Counted from the first letter of the stretch, positions 30,014-41,874 are shown. The stretch: 64,000 bases of DNA from Sinorhizobium psoraleae (GCF_013283645.1 NZ_JABEKV010000004.1:796889-860888); one strand, 5' to 3'. Translations and numbers: made by a program. The notes: generated by a model from the sequence alone, not told the origin.

Positions 30014-31282
30014 ATGATCGCCACAGCGCAACCTTCGCGCTACAAGTGGAGGGCGTCTCGTCCGAGCCGCCCCGTCCTCATTCACCACCCGTTGTTTTCC
30101 ATGCTCGTCTTTCGTTCGGTCGTCGTTCTGTCGGCAACGCAAATCATTGCCTGGGGCGCCATGTTCATGGCCATTTCGGTGACAGCCGCCGAAATGGCCG
30201 GCCATCTCGGCCTGAACCGGTCGAGCGTCTATCTCGGCCCGACCGTCATGCTGGTAGCGATGGCGTTGTGTTCGCCGCCGCTTGCCTCAATCTATGCGCG
30301 ACATGGAGCGCGGCGGGTATTGGCCCTTGGCTCGATTTTTGCGGCGCCTGGACTTTGGCTGCTTGCGGGAGCGCAGGGACCGTTCTCCTACTTTGCCGCC
30401 TGGATGATCCTTGGCATGGCAGGTGCGGCGACCCTTACAACCTCCGCCCATGTCTTTCTCAACGAAATAGCGGGTGAGGGGGCCCGGCGCGCTATCGGTG
30501 CGCAGATGGTCGCCATGGCACTCGCGCCAAGCCTCGCCTGGCCTGCCACCGTCTATCTGGAGGCTCTGTTCGGCTGGCGCGGCACTTTCGTGCTTTATGG
30601 CGCGGTGATGCTGCTTGTCTGCGCGCCGTTGCATTTCTTCGCCCTGCCAAAGACTGCGGCAGGTGCCGGCGCGCTCAAAACCCCTCCGCCAGAGGCTTCC
30701 ACCCGTCATCAAACAGGACACAACCGGCTCGTCACCGCGCTGATTACAGCCGCCGTCGCGCTGAACGGTTTCGTCACCTGGGGCTTCCAACTGGTGGTGA
30801 TCGATCTTTTCCGGAGCTTCGCCGTGCCGGATTATCTCGCCGTCGGCTTCGGTTCGGCGATCGGTTTTATCCAGCTGTCGGCACGGCTTTTCGATTTCCT
30901 TGGCGGAAACCGCTGGGACGGCCTGACGACCGGCCTGGTCGCGGCAGCCGTCATGCCTCTCGCGCTGTTGGCATTGATTCTCGGCAATGGAGCCGAGTGG
31001 TCAATCATTCTGTTTCTCGCGCTCTACGGCCTGTCGAGCGGCGCCATGTCGGTCAGCCGGGCGACGATGCCGCTCGTATTCTTCACGTCAGGACACTATG
31101 CATCGGTAATGGCGCGCCTCGGTCTTCCCCTCAATCTCGCCTTCGCGGCAGCTCCGCCTTTCTTCTCGTTCATTCTGGGCGAAGCCGGAAACCGGTGGGC
31201 GCTCGCAATTGCGCTCTTCTGCTCCTTCGGCACGCTGGCAAGCATGGTCGCGCTTGATCGCATGAGACCGGCTCGGCGTTAA
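30014..31282 (+). CDS. MFS transporter
   Basis: A 422-residue membrane protein with about 12 helices beginning near residue 30 ([23 protein letters not shown]). The loop 2-3 motif is [13 protein letters not shown]. The substrate is unknown; the fold and spacing suggest a secondary exporter or organic-anion carrier. The ATG at 30014 follows GGGGAAAC; an internal ATG at residue 30 would also begin at the first helix. Its stop overlaps the convergent soxR stop by 4 nt, so it is not part of the divergent SoxR operon. Confidence 0.85.
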   Translation: MIATAQPSRYKWRASRPSRPVLIHHPLFSMLVFRSVVVLSATQIIAWGAMFMAISVTAAEMAGHLGLNRSSVYLGPTVMLVAMALCSPPLASIYARHGARRVLALGSIFAAPGLWLLAGAQGPFSYFAAWMILGMAGAATLTTSAHVFLNEIAGEGARRAIGAQMVAMALAPSLAWPATVYLEALFGWRGTFVLYGAVMLLVCAPLHFFALPKTAAGAGALKTPPPEASTRHQTGHNRLVTALITAAVALNGFVTWGFQLVVIDLFRSFAVPDYLAVGFGSAIGFIQLSARLFDFLGGNRWDGLTTGLVAAAVMPLALLALILGNGAEWSIILFLALYGLSSGAMSVSRATMPLVFFTSGHYASVMARLGLPLNLAFAAAPPFFSFILGEAGNRWALAIALFCSFGTLASMVALDRMRPARR

Positions 31283-31752
31283 TCCGCTCCATCCATCGGA
31301 TCGATCAGACGCGGGCCTGCTCCTTCACCGCCGAGCATATCGTAAGGGTTGCGCAGGGGACACTCGCGCATCGAAAGGCAGCCACAGCCGATACATCCCG
31401 TCAGACGGTCGCGAAGCGCCGTCAGCTTCGCGATACGCTCGTCCAATTGATGCCGCCAGGTCATCGAAAGTTTCGCCCAGTCCTCGACCGTCAACGGCCG
31501 GTCGTGGGGCAAGACGGAAAGCGCTGATTGGATCTCGGCCAGCGGAATGCCGGTGCGCTGGGCGACCTTGATCACGGCCACGCGCCTGAGCACGGCGCGC
31601 GGATAGCGCCGCTGGTTGCCGCGGCTGCGGTTGCTTCTGATCAGCCCCTTGGTTTCGTAAAAATGGAGCGTCGACACGGGAAGACCGCTGCGTTCGGCGA
31701 CCTCGCCGACGGTCAGTTCCCGCGCGAAATCACCGGTCCTGCCTTTTTCCAT
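31279..31752 (-). CDS. soxR: Redox-sensitive transcriptional activator SoxR
   Basis: A 157-residue MerR-family activator. The N-terminal winged helix ([25 protein letters not shown]) is typical, and the [2Fe-2S] cluster cysteines are C120, C123, C125 and C131, matching the SoxR spacing C-x2-C-x-C-x5-C. It senses redox-active compounds and switches on promoters with overlong spacers. One such promoter lies immediately upstream and fires away from it towards a flavin reductase/exporter pair. There is no soxS in the window, as expected outside enterics. Confidence 0.95.
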   Translation of the reverse strand: MEKGRTGDFARELTVGEVAERSGLPVSTLHFYETKGLIRSNRSRGNQRRYPRAVLRRVAVIKVAQRTGIPLAEIQSALSVLPHDRPLTVEDWAKLSMTWRHQLDERIAKLTALRDRLTGCIGCGCLSMRECPLRNPYDMLGGEGAGPRLIDPMDGAD

Positions 31753-31761
31753 GGGATGCTA

Positions 31762-31792
31762 TTGACCTCAACTATGGTTCAGGTTCTATAGC
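31762..31792 (+). promoter_or_regulatory. SoxR-type promoter with 19-bp spacer and SoxR box
   Basis: TTGACC (31762-31767) and TATAGC (31787-31792) are separated by exactly 19 bp, the hallmark of MerR/SoxR promoters. Between them lies an imperfect palindrome, CCTCAACTATGGTTCAGG (31766-31783), close to the enteric SoxR box. It points at the FMN reductase gene, 40 nt downstream, and is within 10 nt of the soxR start. Confidence 0.85.
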
Positions 31793-31832
31793 ATGAGCTC
31801 CCTGATAGCGACAACAAGGAGCTGATACCCTC

Positions 31833-32408
31833 ATGACAGAGAAGATGACCCTTGCCGTGATCTACGGCAGTGCGCGGCAGGGCCGATTCTGCGATACGGT
31901 CGCCAGTTGGCTCATCCGAGAAATTTCGACATCCAGCGTCTTCAGCCTGACGATCATCGATCCAGTGAGACTGAGGACCTCCCGCGGTACCGAGAAGGCG
32001 GCCGATCCGGCCGAATGGATGGAGCGAAAGGTCGCCGAGGCGGATGCCTTCATCGTCGTCACTCCCGAATACAATCACGGCTATCCGGCCGCCCTGAAGG
32101 AACTGATCGATTCGGTCTACGAACCGTGGCATGCAAAGCCGGTTGCCTTCGTTTCCTACGGCGGCGCATCCGGCGGCATCAGAGCCGTCGAGCAGCTCCG
32201 CCAGGTCTTCGGCGAACTTCATACGGTCACCATGCGCGACGGCATAAGCTTTTCGAAAGCGTGGTCGAAATTCGATGCGGCCGGAAACCTTTATAAGCCC
32301 GAGGAAATGCGCGCGCCGTTGTTCCTGATGATGGACCGGCTGACCTGGTGGGCCCGCACGCTGAAAAACGCACGCAAGACGACGCCGTACAGCGAGATCG
32401 CGGCATGA
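31833..32408 (+). CDS. NADPH-dependent FMN reductase
   Basis: A 191-residue flavodoxin-like reductase. The FMN phosphate loop GSARQGRFCD is at residues 10-19, and TPEYNHGYPAALKELIDSVY at about 74-93 is the NADPH_FMN_red signature found in quinone/chromate/azo reductases. It lies directly behind the SoxR-type promoter and overlaps the MFS exporter gene by ATGA, so the two are co-regulated and translationally coupled. The likely role is detoxifying redox-cycling compounds. Confidence 0.9.
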   Translation: MTEKMTLAVIYGSARQGRFCDTVASWLIREISTSSVFSLTIIDPVRLRTSRGTEKAADPAEWMERKVAEADAFIVVTPEYNHGYPAALKELIDSVYEPWHAKPVAFVSYGGASGGIRAVEQLRQVFGELHTVTMRDGISFSKAWSKFDAAGNLYKPEEMRAPLFLMMDRLTWWARTLKNARKTTPYSEIAA

Positions 32409-33643
32409 GCGGTCCAACCTTCCATGCAGCCCCTGCCGCGCAGGGGGTGCTTTCTGCCTCAACGAGGGCCCGCAATTTGACGCTTCTCTGCGTAAGCGCG
32501 TTGACGATCATGTCGGGCGCCACGATCTCCGCATCCTTGCCCGGCATCGAGGCCCGCTTCGCGGAAGTCGAGGGCGCTGCGCTCCTCAGTCGGCTGATGC
32601 TGACGCTCCCGGCGATCTTCATCGCCGGGCTCGCGCCCGTGGCCGGCGTCATTGCCGACCGGTTTGGCCGGAAGCGCCTGCTGCTTCTTTCGCTTGTCAT
32701 CTTCGCGTTGGCCGGATCGTCCGGCCTCGTCCTTGACAGCCTTCCGGCCTTGCTCGTCGGTCGTGCGGTGCTCGGCATTTCCGTTGCGGGCATCATGACG
32801 ACGGCGACTGCGCTGGTCGGCGATTTCTTCGAGGGCGCCGCACGTGATCGTTACATGGGATTTCAGGCCGCCTTCGTCGGCATCGGCGGCGCCTTCTTCC
32901 TGTCGGGAGGCGGCCTGCTCGCCGACCTCCATTGGCGCGGACCTTTCGCGATCTATTGCCTGGCTTTCGCGCTGTTGCCGGCAGTCCTGTCGCTCATTCC
33001 GGAACCGGCCGGGGCCGAGGTTTCCCGCGTGGCGGACGTCAAACCGGGACCGGGTCACGGCTTCGCGTTGCCGCTTGCCCTGGTGCTGCTGGCGGCGGGC
33101 CTGCACTTTGCGATCTTCTACATGCTGCCGACGCAACTGCCCTTTTATCTGAAAAGCCTCGGCATCGACCAGCCGAGTCGTGCCGGCATCGCGATCGGAG
33201 CAGGGCAGGTGGTCGGTGTCGCGGCGGCGCTTTCCTTTTCGCGGGTGAGAAGCCGGATCGGCCGGATGGGCGTCTTTGCCCTCGGTTTCGCGGCGCTCGG
33301 CGCCGGCTACCTTGGATTGGGAAGCGCCCAGTCCTATGCAGGCATTCTTGCCGCCACGGCGATAACCGGAATCAGCATGGGGCTGATGACGCCGAACCTT
33401 TCAGCCTCATTGCTGGCGATCGCGCCGCCGGCGCTGCGCGGCCGACTTTCGGGAGCCCTGATCGCCAGCATCTTTGCCGGTCAATTCATATCGCCGCTCG
33501 CAAGCCAGCCGCTGGTGCGCGGCTGGGGCTATGCGGCCGCCTTTACGGGCGCCGGCATATTGCTCGGCGCGCTCGCCTTGGTCTGCCTGGCAAGCCGGAT
33601 GCTGCTCGTCGTCCGGCTGCGACAACAAGAGGACAGGGCATGA
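32405..33643 (+). CDS. MFS drug-efflux transporter (Bcr/CflA-like)
   Basis: A 412-residue transporter with 12 predicted helices and the MFS loop 2-3 motif GVIADRFGRKRLLLLSL. SLPGIEARFAEVEGA between helices 1 and 2 resembles the Bcr/CflA and EmrD type. It overlaps the flavin reductase stop by 4 nt (ATGA) and is therefore the second gene of the SoxR-controlled operon. It probably expels redox-active or toxic aromatic compounds. Confidence 0.88.
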   Translation: MSGPTFHAAPAAQGVLSASTRARNLTLLCVSALTIMSGATISASLPGIEARFAEVEGAALLSRLMLTLPAIFIAGLAPVAGVIADRFGRKRLLLLSLVIFALAGSSGLVLDSLPALLVGRAVLGISVAGIMTTATALVGDFFEGAARDRYMGFQAAFVGIGGAFFLSGGGLLADLHWRGPFAIYCLAFALLPAVLSLIPEPAGAEVSRVADVKPGPGHGFALPLALVLLAAGLHFAIFYMLPTQLPFYLKSLGIDQPSRAGIAIGAGQVVGVAAALSFSRVRSRIGRMGVFALGFAALGAGYLGLGSAQSYAGILAATAITGISMGLMTPNLSASLLAIAPPALRGRLSGALIASIFAGQFISPLASQPLVRGWGYAAAFTGAGILLGALALVCLASRMLLVVRLRQQEDRA

Positions 33644-33660
33644 TGCTTTTCGCGGCCCGG

Positions 33661-34122
33661 TCAGCCTGGCTCGGTTTGGCGGATGGCTTCGCCGACGATC
33701 ATGGCGGCCGAGATGGCGATATTGAGCGAACGCTGGCCTGGCGCCATGGGGATGACAACCCGCCCGTCGGCGCGCTCGTGCACGTGATCCGGCACGCCGG
33801 CGCTTTCGCGCCCGAACAGCAGGAGATCGTCCGGGCGGAAGCTGAAGCGCGTATAAGGCTCCGCCGCCTTGGTCGAAGCCAGCACGAGGCGTCTGCCGGT
33901 GGTCGCCCGCCAAGCTTCGAAGCGCTCCCAGCTGACGTGGCGGGTGAGGGTGACGGCCGCGATATAGTCCATGCCGGCGCGCTTGAGATTGCGGTCCGAA
34001 AGATCGAAGCCGGCCGGTTCGATGATGTCGACCGCAAGGCCGAGACAGGCCGCAAGCCGCAGGATCGTGCCGGTATTTCCCGGAATGTCCGGTTGGTAGA
34101 GCGCGATGCGGAGATTATTCAT
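33661..34122 (-). CDS. trmL: tRNA (cytidine(34)-2'-O)-methyltransferase
   Basis: A SPOUT-fold methyltransferase of 153 residues that 2'-O-methylates the wobble base of tRNA-Leu isoacceptors. The knot motifs are clear: YQPDIPGNTGTILRLAACLG at the N-terminus, LLLFGRESAGVP in the middle and VVIPMAPGQRSLNIAISAAM near the C-terminus. The length fits TrmL (about 157 residues). It is convergent with the preceding MFS gene, with 17 nt between stops. Confidence 0.94.
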   Translation of the reverse strand: MNNLRIALYQPDIPGNTGTILRLAACLGLAVDIIEPAGFDLSDRNLKRAGMDYIAAVTLTRHVSWERFEAWRATTGRRLVLASTKAAEPYTRFSFRPDDLLLFGRESAGVPDHVHERADGRVVIPMAPGQRSLNIAISAAMIVGEAIRQTEPG

Positions 34123-34381
34123 GGGCTTTCACCGGAACGTGATGGGGCGCAGAAAAGCAGCGGGTTGTATGACAGTGAATTGCCCCACGATCCACCCATG
34201 GCTTTGCGGTTGAAGGATACATTCTACATCGCTGCTTTTGCGCTCGCTAATCTGTGCCGTATCGGCAACAGCCGATATGGCGATCACAAAATGGGCAAGA
34301 AAATACCCGCGACAATCTGGCGCGGGGGCGCGAATAGGTTTAAAGCTCGCTCATCTTCAACGCGAACCGATGGAGGCATGC
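34123..34381. other. Intergenic stretch, probable promoter region of the ABC exporter genes
   Basis: About 260 bases without a supported gene between trmL and the leader peptide. It is less GC-rich in the middle and should hold the divergent promoters of trmL and of the exporter leader. No clear -35/-10 pair was assigned. Confidence 0.5.
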
Positions 34382-34432
34382 ATGCATATTCCGATGACGA
34401 CACGCCTCTGGGCCGGGTCCTTCCTGGTCTGA
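34382..34432 (+). CDS. Candidate leader peptide upstream of ABC exporter
   Basis: A 16-codon ORF, MHIPMTTRLWAGSFLV, with a perfect GGAGG ribosome-binding site (34372-34376) 5 nt before its ATG. It is too short for a normal gene search. Downstream lie mutually exclusive hairpins and a stem that masks the Shine-Dalgarno site of the ABC exporter, which is the arrangement of leader-peptide translation attenuators. The function is inferred from the layout alone. Confidence 0.5.
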   Translation: MHIPMTTRLWAGSFLV

Positions 34433-34584
34433 CCGGTTCCGCGCCCTTTCTTTCCATCGATCGATTGACGCGCGCTCCGGTTCTCCGGAGGTCGTAGCTC
34501 GCTTTGCGGGTCCCATTTCCGGTTTCGACTTTTCAAGATAAGAATGCGGGGCGACCCGCCTTCCTTCAAAATACTCTGAAGGAG
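34433..34584 (+). promoter_or_regulatory. Candidate translation attenuator of the first ABC exporter
   Basis: CCGG/GCGC at 34433-34444 can pair with GCGC/CCGG at 34470-34480; this competes with the perfect hairpin CTCCGG-TTCT-CCGGAG (34475-34490). GCGGGTC (34506-34512) pairs with GACCCGC (34553-34559). CCTTCA (34563-34568) pairs with TGAAGG (34577-34582), covering the AAGGAG ribosome-binding site of the exporter start at 34592. Confidence 0.5.
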
Positions 34585-34591
34585 CTCGAGA

Positions 34592-36445
<1,854 letters not shown>

Positions 36446-36497
36446 TCCGCCGCTCCATTGGCCCATTGGCAACAAGCGGTTAAAGCGGTTTTCTCGA

Positions 36498-36593
36498 CAG
36501 CGCCGCGCGTCTCCGGCGCGCAAAGGACGCCGTAGCACTTTGAATTGCTGCATGTTTTTACCTTGTATCGCTACGATTCAAGGAAACAGGCAG
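36498..36593 (-). repeat. RIME-like repeat, copy 4
   Basis: A reverse-oriented copy between the two ABC exporter genes. It reads CAGCGCCGCGCGTCTCCGGC, then the linker CGTAGCACTTTGAATTGCTG, then a CATGTTTTTACCTTGTATCG palindrome partly altered to ...GATTCAAGGAAACAGGCAG. It could reduce read-through from copy A to copy B. Confidence 0.85.
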
Positions 36594-36694
36594 CCGCCCG
36601 TTCGGGCGAATAGCCGTGCGAATTCACGTATTTGTAATGTAGCCGGCATCGGAAATCGTTTGCCGCCGTTTCACAACCACCTATATCGGGAAAC

Positions 36695-38560
36695 ATGCTG
36701 CGGGCCATCGTCACCACCTTTGAGAACTGGATCAAGCCGTTCGCGCCGCGGGAGAGCCTGCAGCCGCCAAAATCGCTGTGGGGATTCGCCTGGTTCTACG
36801 CAAGCCAGGCAAAGGGACCGTTCTTCGCCATGGCGGTGCTCGGCGGTCTGGTGGCGATGCTGGAAGCCGGGCTTTTCTATTTCGTCGGCCGGCTGGTCGA
36901 CGTCCTCGACACTGTTCAGCCGAACGCCGGGTGGAGCGGGTTGATTTCCGCCAACGGACCGGAACTGCTCTTCATGCTGTTGACGGTGCTGGTGTTCCGC
37001 TTTCTCGCCGTCGCGCTTGCGGCACTCGTCGAGGAACAGGCGATCATCACCGGTTTTCTCAACCTTGTCCGCTGGCAATCCTATGTCCATGTCGCGCGCC
37101 AGTCGCTGACCTTCTTCCAGAACGACTTTTCCGGCCGCATCGTCACCAAGGTCTGGTCCGGCGCGCAAGCCACGAGCGACCTCATCGTCTCGCTGCTGCA
37201 GGTCGTCTGGTTCATCGTCATCTACACGGCCTCGACCATGGCGCTGATCGCGCAGCTCGATTGGCGGCTCGCTGCAATGGTGGCGTTCTGGATTGTGATC
37301 TTCCTTGCGCTTGCCCGTTATTTCGTTCCCCGGGTGCGCAAGCATGCCCGCGAGACGGCCGAGATGGCGTCGATGCTCAACGGTCGTATGGTCGACGCCT
37401 ATTCGAATATCCAGACGCTGAAGCTCTTCGGCAGTGACGAGGAGAACGACCGCTATATTCGCGCCGGCTTCGATCGGTTCCAGGGAGCGGTGATCCCCTT
37501 CACGCGGTTGCTGACGGCCGTGCGGTCATGTTTGGCGCTGTTGTCCGGTCTGATGATCACGGCCATCGCCGTCTACTCGATCCATCTGTGGCTCGCCGGC
37601 TCAGTCAGTTCCGGCGCGGTTGCGTTCACGCTTGCGCTGGTGCTGCGCCTCAACATGCTGCTCGGCCGCATGATGTCGCAGTTCAATGCGATCATGCGCA
37701 ACATCGGCACGATCCAGAATTCGGCCGAACTCGTATCGAGGCCGATCGGCCTCGTCGATCGGCCGGGCGCGCCGAAGCTCGTGGTGAGTCAGCCGGAGAT
37801 CCGCTTTCAACATGTCACGTTTCACTATGGCAAAGGCAGCGGCGTCATCGACGATTTCTCGCTGGTGATCCAGCCGGGCGAGAAGGTGGGCATCGTCGGC
37901 CGTTCGGGCGCCGGGAAGTCGACGCTCGTCAACCTTTTGCTGCGCTTCTACGATCTCGAGGGCGGGCGCATTCTGATCGACGGCCAGGACATCGCCGCGG
38001 TTCGTCAGGAATCGTTGCGCGCCCAGATCGGCATGGTGAGTCAGGACACCTCGCTTCTTCACCGGTCGATCCGCGATAACATTCTCTTCGGCCGGCCTGG
38101 CGCCACCGAGGCGCAATTGATCGAAGCAGCGCGCAAGGCGGAAGCCTACGATTTCATCGTCAACCTGCAGGACCAGCGTGGCCGAACGGGCTTCGACGCA
38201 CATGTCGGCGAGCGCGGCGTCAAGCTCTCCGGCGGGCAGCGACAGCGAATAGCGATCGCCCGCGTCATGCTGAAGGATGCGCCGATCCTGGTTCTCGACG
38301 AGGCGACCTCGGCGCTCGACTCCGAAGTGGAGGCGGCCATCCAATCGAATCTGGAGCGCCTGATGGAGGGCAAGACGGTGCTCGCGATCGCCCATCGACT
38401 GTCGACGATCGCCGCGCTCGACCGGCTCGTGGTGATGGACCGGGGGCGCATCGTCGAGGACGGTACCCATGCGGAACTGATCGCCCGCGGCGGGCTCTAT
38501 GCCGACCTCTGGTCGCGTCAGTCGGGCGGTTTTCTGGCGCGGGAAGAGGCGGCAGAATAG
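36695..38560 (+). CDS. ABC exporter, fused transmembrane and ATP-binding domains (copy B)
   Basis: A 621-residue paralogue of the preceding exporter with the same layout: six helices (about residues 30-330) and an ATPase with Walker A GRSGAGKSTL, signature LSGGQRQRI and Walker B ILVLDEATSALD. SQDTSLLHRSIRDNI and the C-terminal DLWSRQSGGF are shared with copy A almost word for word. The ATG at 36695 follows GGGAAAC. A 7-bp GC hairpin (38560-38578) follows the stop without a T-run. Confidence 0.93.
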   Translation: MLRAIVTTFENWIKPFAPRESLQPPKSLWGFAWFYASQAKGPFFAMAVLGGLVAMLEAGLFYFVGRLVDVLDTVQPNAGWSGLISANGPELLFMLLTVLVFRFLAVALAALVEEQAIITGFLNLVRWQSYVHVARQSLTFFQNDFSGRIVTKVWSGAQATSDLIVSLLQVVWFIVIYTASTMALIAQLDWRLAAMVAFWIVIFLALARYFVPRVRKHARETAEMASMLNGRMVDAYSNIQTLKLFGSDEENDRYIRAGFDRFQGAVIPFTRLLTAVRSCLALLSGLMITAIAVYSIHLWLAGSVSSGAVAFTLALVLRLNMLLGRMMSQFNAIMRNIGTIQNSAELVSRPIGLVDRPGAPKLVVSQPEIRFQHVTFHYGKGSGVIDDFSLVIQPGEKVGIVGRSGAGKSTLVNLLLRFYDLEGGRILIDGQDIAAVRQESLRAQIGMVSQDTSLLHRSIRDNILFGRPGATEAQLIEAARKAEAYDFIVNLQDQRGRTGFDAHVGERGVKLSGGQRQRIAIARVMLKDAPILVLDEATSALDSEVEAAIQSNLERLMEGKTVLAIAHRLSTIAALDRLVVMDRGRIVEDGTHAELIARGGLYADLWSRQSGGFLAREEAAE

Positions 38561-38923
38561 GGCGGCCATACGCCGCCCGCCGACCGTCTGCGACACCGTG
38601 CCGGAAACCACCTGCGACCCCGTCAAGTCCTTGTGCCAATTGGTCGCGCTTTTCCCCGCGACAATCTGCCCACATGCCCTTGTCAAGGCTGGACATAATT
38701 TGCGATCAAGCATAGAACGCGCCCGATTGACGGGGAATCTGCGTGCAGTGTGTGCGCAGAATTTTCCGGGTTCTGGTGTTCGGTCTATGCTTGTCTCGGC
38801 AAGCCGGGTAGGGCGCCAGCGAGTTGCTAGGGCGTGGTTCCTCGGCTCGGGCGAAGGCCTGAACAGGAATCTCGCCGGGGCGGATGCGGTTTCCGCAACA
38901 TTGCGTGAGAGGATGGTTTAGCC
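38561..38923. other. Intergenic stretch upstream of fbcFBC
   Basis: About 360 bases with no supported gene. A GTCGCG...CGCGAC hairpin (38643-38662) and a CCTTGTCAAGG palindrome near 38678 are visible. The promoter of the bc1 operon must lie here, but no confident -35/-10 pair was found. Confidence 0.5.
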
Positions 38924-39502
38924 GTGAGCGAACACGACACTTCAAGCGAGACCTTGGGCGAGCCCACTCGCCGCGACTTCCTTTACCTGGCCACCGGCAT
39001 GGCTGGCGTCGTCGGCGCCGGCGCGGCCGCCTGGCCGTTCATCGACCAGATGCGTCCGGATGCATCCACACTTGCGCTCGCTTCGATCGAGGTCGACGTT
39101 TCAAGCCTGCAGCCCGGAATGTCGCTGACGGCGAAATGGCGCGGCAAGCCGGTCTTCATCCGCAACCGCACGGACAAGGAAGTGGAGGACGCCAAGGCCG
39201 TTCCTCTGGAAGAGCTCAAGGATCCGGTTGCGCGCAACGCCAATCTTGCTGCCGACGCCGCGGCCAACGATCTTGATCGCTCCGCCGGCGAGGGCAAGGA
39301 AAACTGGATCGTGATGATCGGCTCCTGCACCCATCTCGGCTGCGTTCCGCTCGGTCAGGCGGGCGATTTCGGTGGCTGGTTCTGTCCCTGCCACGGCTCG
39401 CACTACGATACGGCCGGCCGCATCCGCAAAGGCCCGGCACCGGAAAACCTCCCCGTGCCGACCTTCTCGTTCGTTTCCGACACAGTTATCAAGATCGGTT
39501 GA
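38924..39502 (+). CDS. fbcF: Ubiquinol-cytochrome c reductase iron-sulfur (Rieske) subunit
   Basis: The Rieske subunit of the bc1 complex, 192 residues, equivalent to petA. Twin-arginine type N-terminus ([14 protein letters not shown]) and one transmembrane anchor (about 20-40). The [2Fe-2S] ligands C135, H137, C154 and H157 lie in CTHLGC and CPCHGSHYD, with the disulfide pair C140/C156. The GTG start at 38924 has a GAGAGGA site 10 nt upstream. First gene of fbcFBC. Confidence 0.96.
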   Translation: MSEHDTSSETLGEPTRRDFLYLATGMAGVVGAGAAAWPFIDQMRPDASTLALASIEVDVSSLQPGMSLTAKWRGKPVFIRNRTDKEVEDAKAVPLEELKDPVARNANLAADAAANDLDRSAGEGKENWIVMIGSCTHLGCVPLGQAGDFGGWFCPCHGSHYDTAGRIRKGPAPENLPVPTFSFVSDTVIKIG

Positions 39503-39516
39503 GGGGACTACTGATA

Positions 39517-40797
39517 ATGAGTGCTGATCATTCAACCTACACGCCAACGACGGGCATCGAGAAGTGGGTTGATTCCCGTCTTCCGCTGCCGCGCCTCGTT
39601 CACGACTCGTTCGTCTCCTATCCGGTTCCGCGCAACCTGAACTACGCCTACACCTTCGGCGCCATGCTGTCGGTGATGCTGATCGTCCAGATCCTGACCG
39701 GCATCGTGCTGGCCATGCACTACGCGGCCGAAACCTCCGTCGCCTTCGAGTCGGTCGAAAAGATCATGCGCGACGTCAACCACGGCTGGCTGCTGCGTTA
39801 CCTGCACGCCAACGGCGCGTCGTTCTTCTTCATCGCGGTCTACCTCCACATTGCCCGCGGGCTCTACTACGGCTCCTACAAGGCGCCTCGTGAAATCCTC
39901 TGGATTCTCGGCGTCGTCATCTATCTCCTGATGATGGCAACCGGCTTCATGGGCTACGTTCTGCCTTGGGGCCAGATGTCGTTCTGGGGCGCGACGGTTA
40001 TCACGGGCTTCTTCTCGGCCTTCCCGCTCGTCGGCGAGTGGATCCAGCAGTTCCTGCTTGGCGGCTTCGCCGTCGATCAGCCCACGCTGAACCGCTTCTT
40101 CTCGCTGCATTACCTGCTGCCCTTCATGATCGCCGGCGTCGTCGTCCTGCACATCTGGGCCCTGCACGTCACTGGCCAGACCAACCCGACCGGCGTCGAA
40201 GTCAAGTCGAAGACCGACACCGTTTCCTTCACGCCCTATGCGACGCTGAAGGATGCGCTCGGCGTATCGGTGTTCCTGATCGTCTACGCCTGGTTCGTCT
40301 TCTACATGCCGAACTTCCTCGGCCACCCGGACAACTATATCCCGGCTGACGCCCTGAAGACCCCGGCACACATCGTTCCGGAATGGTACTACCTGCCGTT
40401 CTACGCGATGCTGCGCGCCATCACCTTCAACATCGGCCCGATCGACTCCAAGCTCGGCGGCGTCCTGGTGATGTTCGGCTCGATCATCGTGCTGTTCTTC
40501 CTGCCCTGGCTCGACACGTCCAAGGTCCGCTCGGCCGTCTATCGTCCGTGGTACAAGCTGTTCTTCTGGATCTTCGTCGCTGATGCCATCATGCTCGGCT
40601 GGCTGGGCTCGCGCCCCGCAGAAGGCCTCTATGTCGTGATGTCGCAGCTCGGCACGCTGTACTACTTCGCCTTCTTCCTCGTCGTCATGCCGGTTCTCGG
40701 CCTGATCGAAACGCCCAAGCGCATTCCGAACTCCATCACAGAAGCGGTGCTGGAAAAGCAGAATGCAAAGGCGCAGCCGGCAACCGTGCGCGCCTGA
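39517..40797 (+). CDS. fbcB: Cytochrome b of the bc1 complex
   Basis: The 426-residue membrane core that binds both b haems and the quinol/quinone sites (petB equivalent). Eight helices are predicted. The haem-binding region ([19 protein letters not shown], then [13 protein letters not shown] and LHVTGQTNP) and the Qo-site [13 protein letters not shown] motif are standard. The ATG at 39517 follows GAGGGGAC; the frame opens 6 codons earlier at a TTG. It is 14 nt behind fbcF. Confidence 0.97.
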   Translation: MSADHSTYTPTTGIEKWVDSRLPLPRLVHDSFVSYPVPRNLNYAYTFGAMLSVMLIVQILTGIVLAMHYAAETSVAFESVEKIMRDVNHGWLLRYLHANGASFFFIAVYLHIARGLYYGSYKAPREILWILGVVIYLLMMATGFMGYVLPWGQMSFWGATVITGFFSAFPLVGEWIQQFLLGGFAVDQPTLNRFFSLHYLLPFMIAGVVVLHIWALHVTGQTNPTGVEVKSKTDTVSFTPYATLKDALGVSVFLIVYAWFVFYMPNFLGHPDNYIPADALKTPAHIVPEWYYLPFYAMLRAITFNIGPIDSKLGGVLVMFGSIIVLFFLPWLDTSKVRSAVYRPWYKLFFWIFVADAIMLGWLGSRPAEGLYVVMSQLGTLYYFAFFLVVMPVLGLIETPKRIPNSITEAVLEKQNAKAQPATVRA

Positions 40798-40829
40798 TCA
40801 GAACAGTGATTGATAAGGAACCCACAACA

Positions 40830-41702
40830 ATGAAAAAGCTTGTTACAGGCATTCTGTCACTCGCTGTGGTCGCCGGTCTCGGCTTGGGCGTCGCCGTCGC
40901 CCAGGAACCGGCAGGCGGGGAGGAGCACGCCACCAGCGGCACGGCTCACTACCCGATCCACAAGCCGGAACAGCAGGACTGGACCTTTGCCGGCCTCTTC
41001 GGCCACTACGACAAGGGCCAGCTGCAACGCGGCCTCAAGGTCTACACCGAAGTCTGTTCTGCCTGCCATTCGATGGAACTGGTGGCATTCCGTACGCTGG
41101 AAGATCTCGGCTATTCCGACGCCCAGGTGAAGGCTTTTGCGGCAAACTACGAGGTCCAGGACGGCCCGAACGCGGACGGCGAGATGTTCAGCCGCAAGGC
41201 CATTCCGTCGGATTACTTCCCGTCGCCTTTCCCGAACAAGGAAGCAGCGGCCGCCGCCAACAACGGGGCCGCTCCGCCGGACTTTTCGCTGATCGCGAAG
41301 GCGCGCGGCATCGAACGCGGTTTCCCGCAATTCGTCTTCGACATGTTCTGGCCCTATCAGGAAGGCGGACCGGACTACATCCACGCGCTGCTGACCGGCT
41401 ATCAAGAGCCGCCGGAGGGCCTCGAGGTCGCCGAAGGTACGCATTACAACCCGTACTTCGCCAACGCGGCAGCGCTCGCTATGGCCCAGCCGCTCTCCGA
41501 CGACCAGGTCACCTATGACGACGGCGCGCCGCAGACCGTCGATCAATACGCCCGCGACGTCTCGGCATTCCTGATGTGGGCCGCCGAGCCGCACCTCGAG
41601 GATCGCAAGCGCACCGGCTTCATGGTCATGGTGTTCCTGCTGATCTTCACCGGCCTCATCTACCTGACGAAGAAGTCGGTCTACGCAAACAAGGAGCATT
41701 GA
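40830..41702 (+). CDS. fbcC: Cytochrome c1
   Basis: The haem-c subunit of the bc1 complex, 290 residues. A Sec signal peptide (KKLVTGILSLAVVAGLGLGVAVA) precedes the mature domain; haem is attached at C76-x2-C79-H80 (VCSACHS). A C-terminal transmembrane helix (FMVMVFLLIFTGLIYLT) anchors it. It is 32 nt after fbcB, preceded by AAGGAACC. Last gene of the operon and followed by a terminator. Confidence 0.97.
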   Translation: MKKLVTGILSLAVVAGLGLGVAVAQEPAGGEEHATSGTAHYPIHKPEQQDWTFAGLFGHYDKGQLQRGLKVYTEVCSACHSMELVAFRTLEDLGYSDAQVKAFAANYEVQDGPNADGEMFSRKAIPSDYFPSPFPNKEAAAAANNGAAPPDFSLIAKARGIERGFPQFVFDMFWPYQEGGPDYIHALLTGYQEPPEGLEVAEGTHYNPYFANAAALAMAQPLSDDQVTYDDGAPQTVDQYARDVSAFLMWAAEPHLEDRKRTGFMVMVFLLIFTGLIYLTKKSVYANKEH

Positions 41703-41748
41703 TCCGAATCCGGCAAACGCCGGCTCGATCATCCGCGAAACCTAGAAG

Positions 41749-41780
41749 GCCCCGGTTCATTGATCCGGGGCTTTTCTTTT
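41749..41780 (+). terminator. Terminator of fbcFBC
   Basis: GCCCCGG (41749-41755), a 9-nt loop and CCGGGGC (41765-41771), followed by TTTTCTTTT. It lies 47 nt past the fbcC stop. Confidence 0.9.
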
Positions 41781-41874
41781 GCTTGCACGACATCCCGACA
41801 TTGCCGGGCTCTCACCATTCTGGCGCATTCCCACACCCGGCCGCCAAGCCTCGGCGTGCAGCGATGGCCGGACC

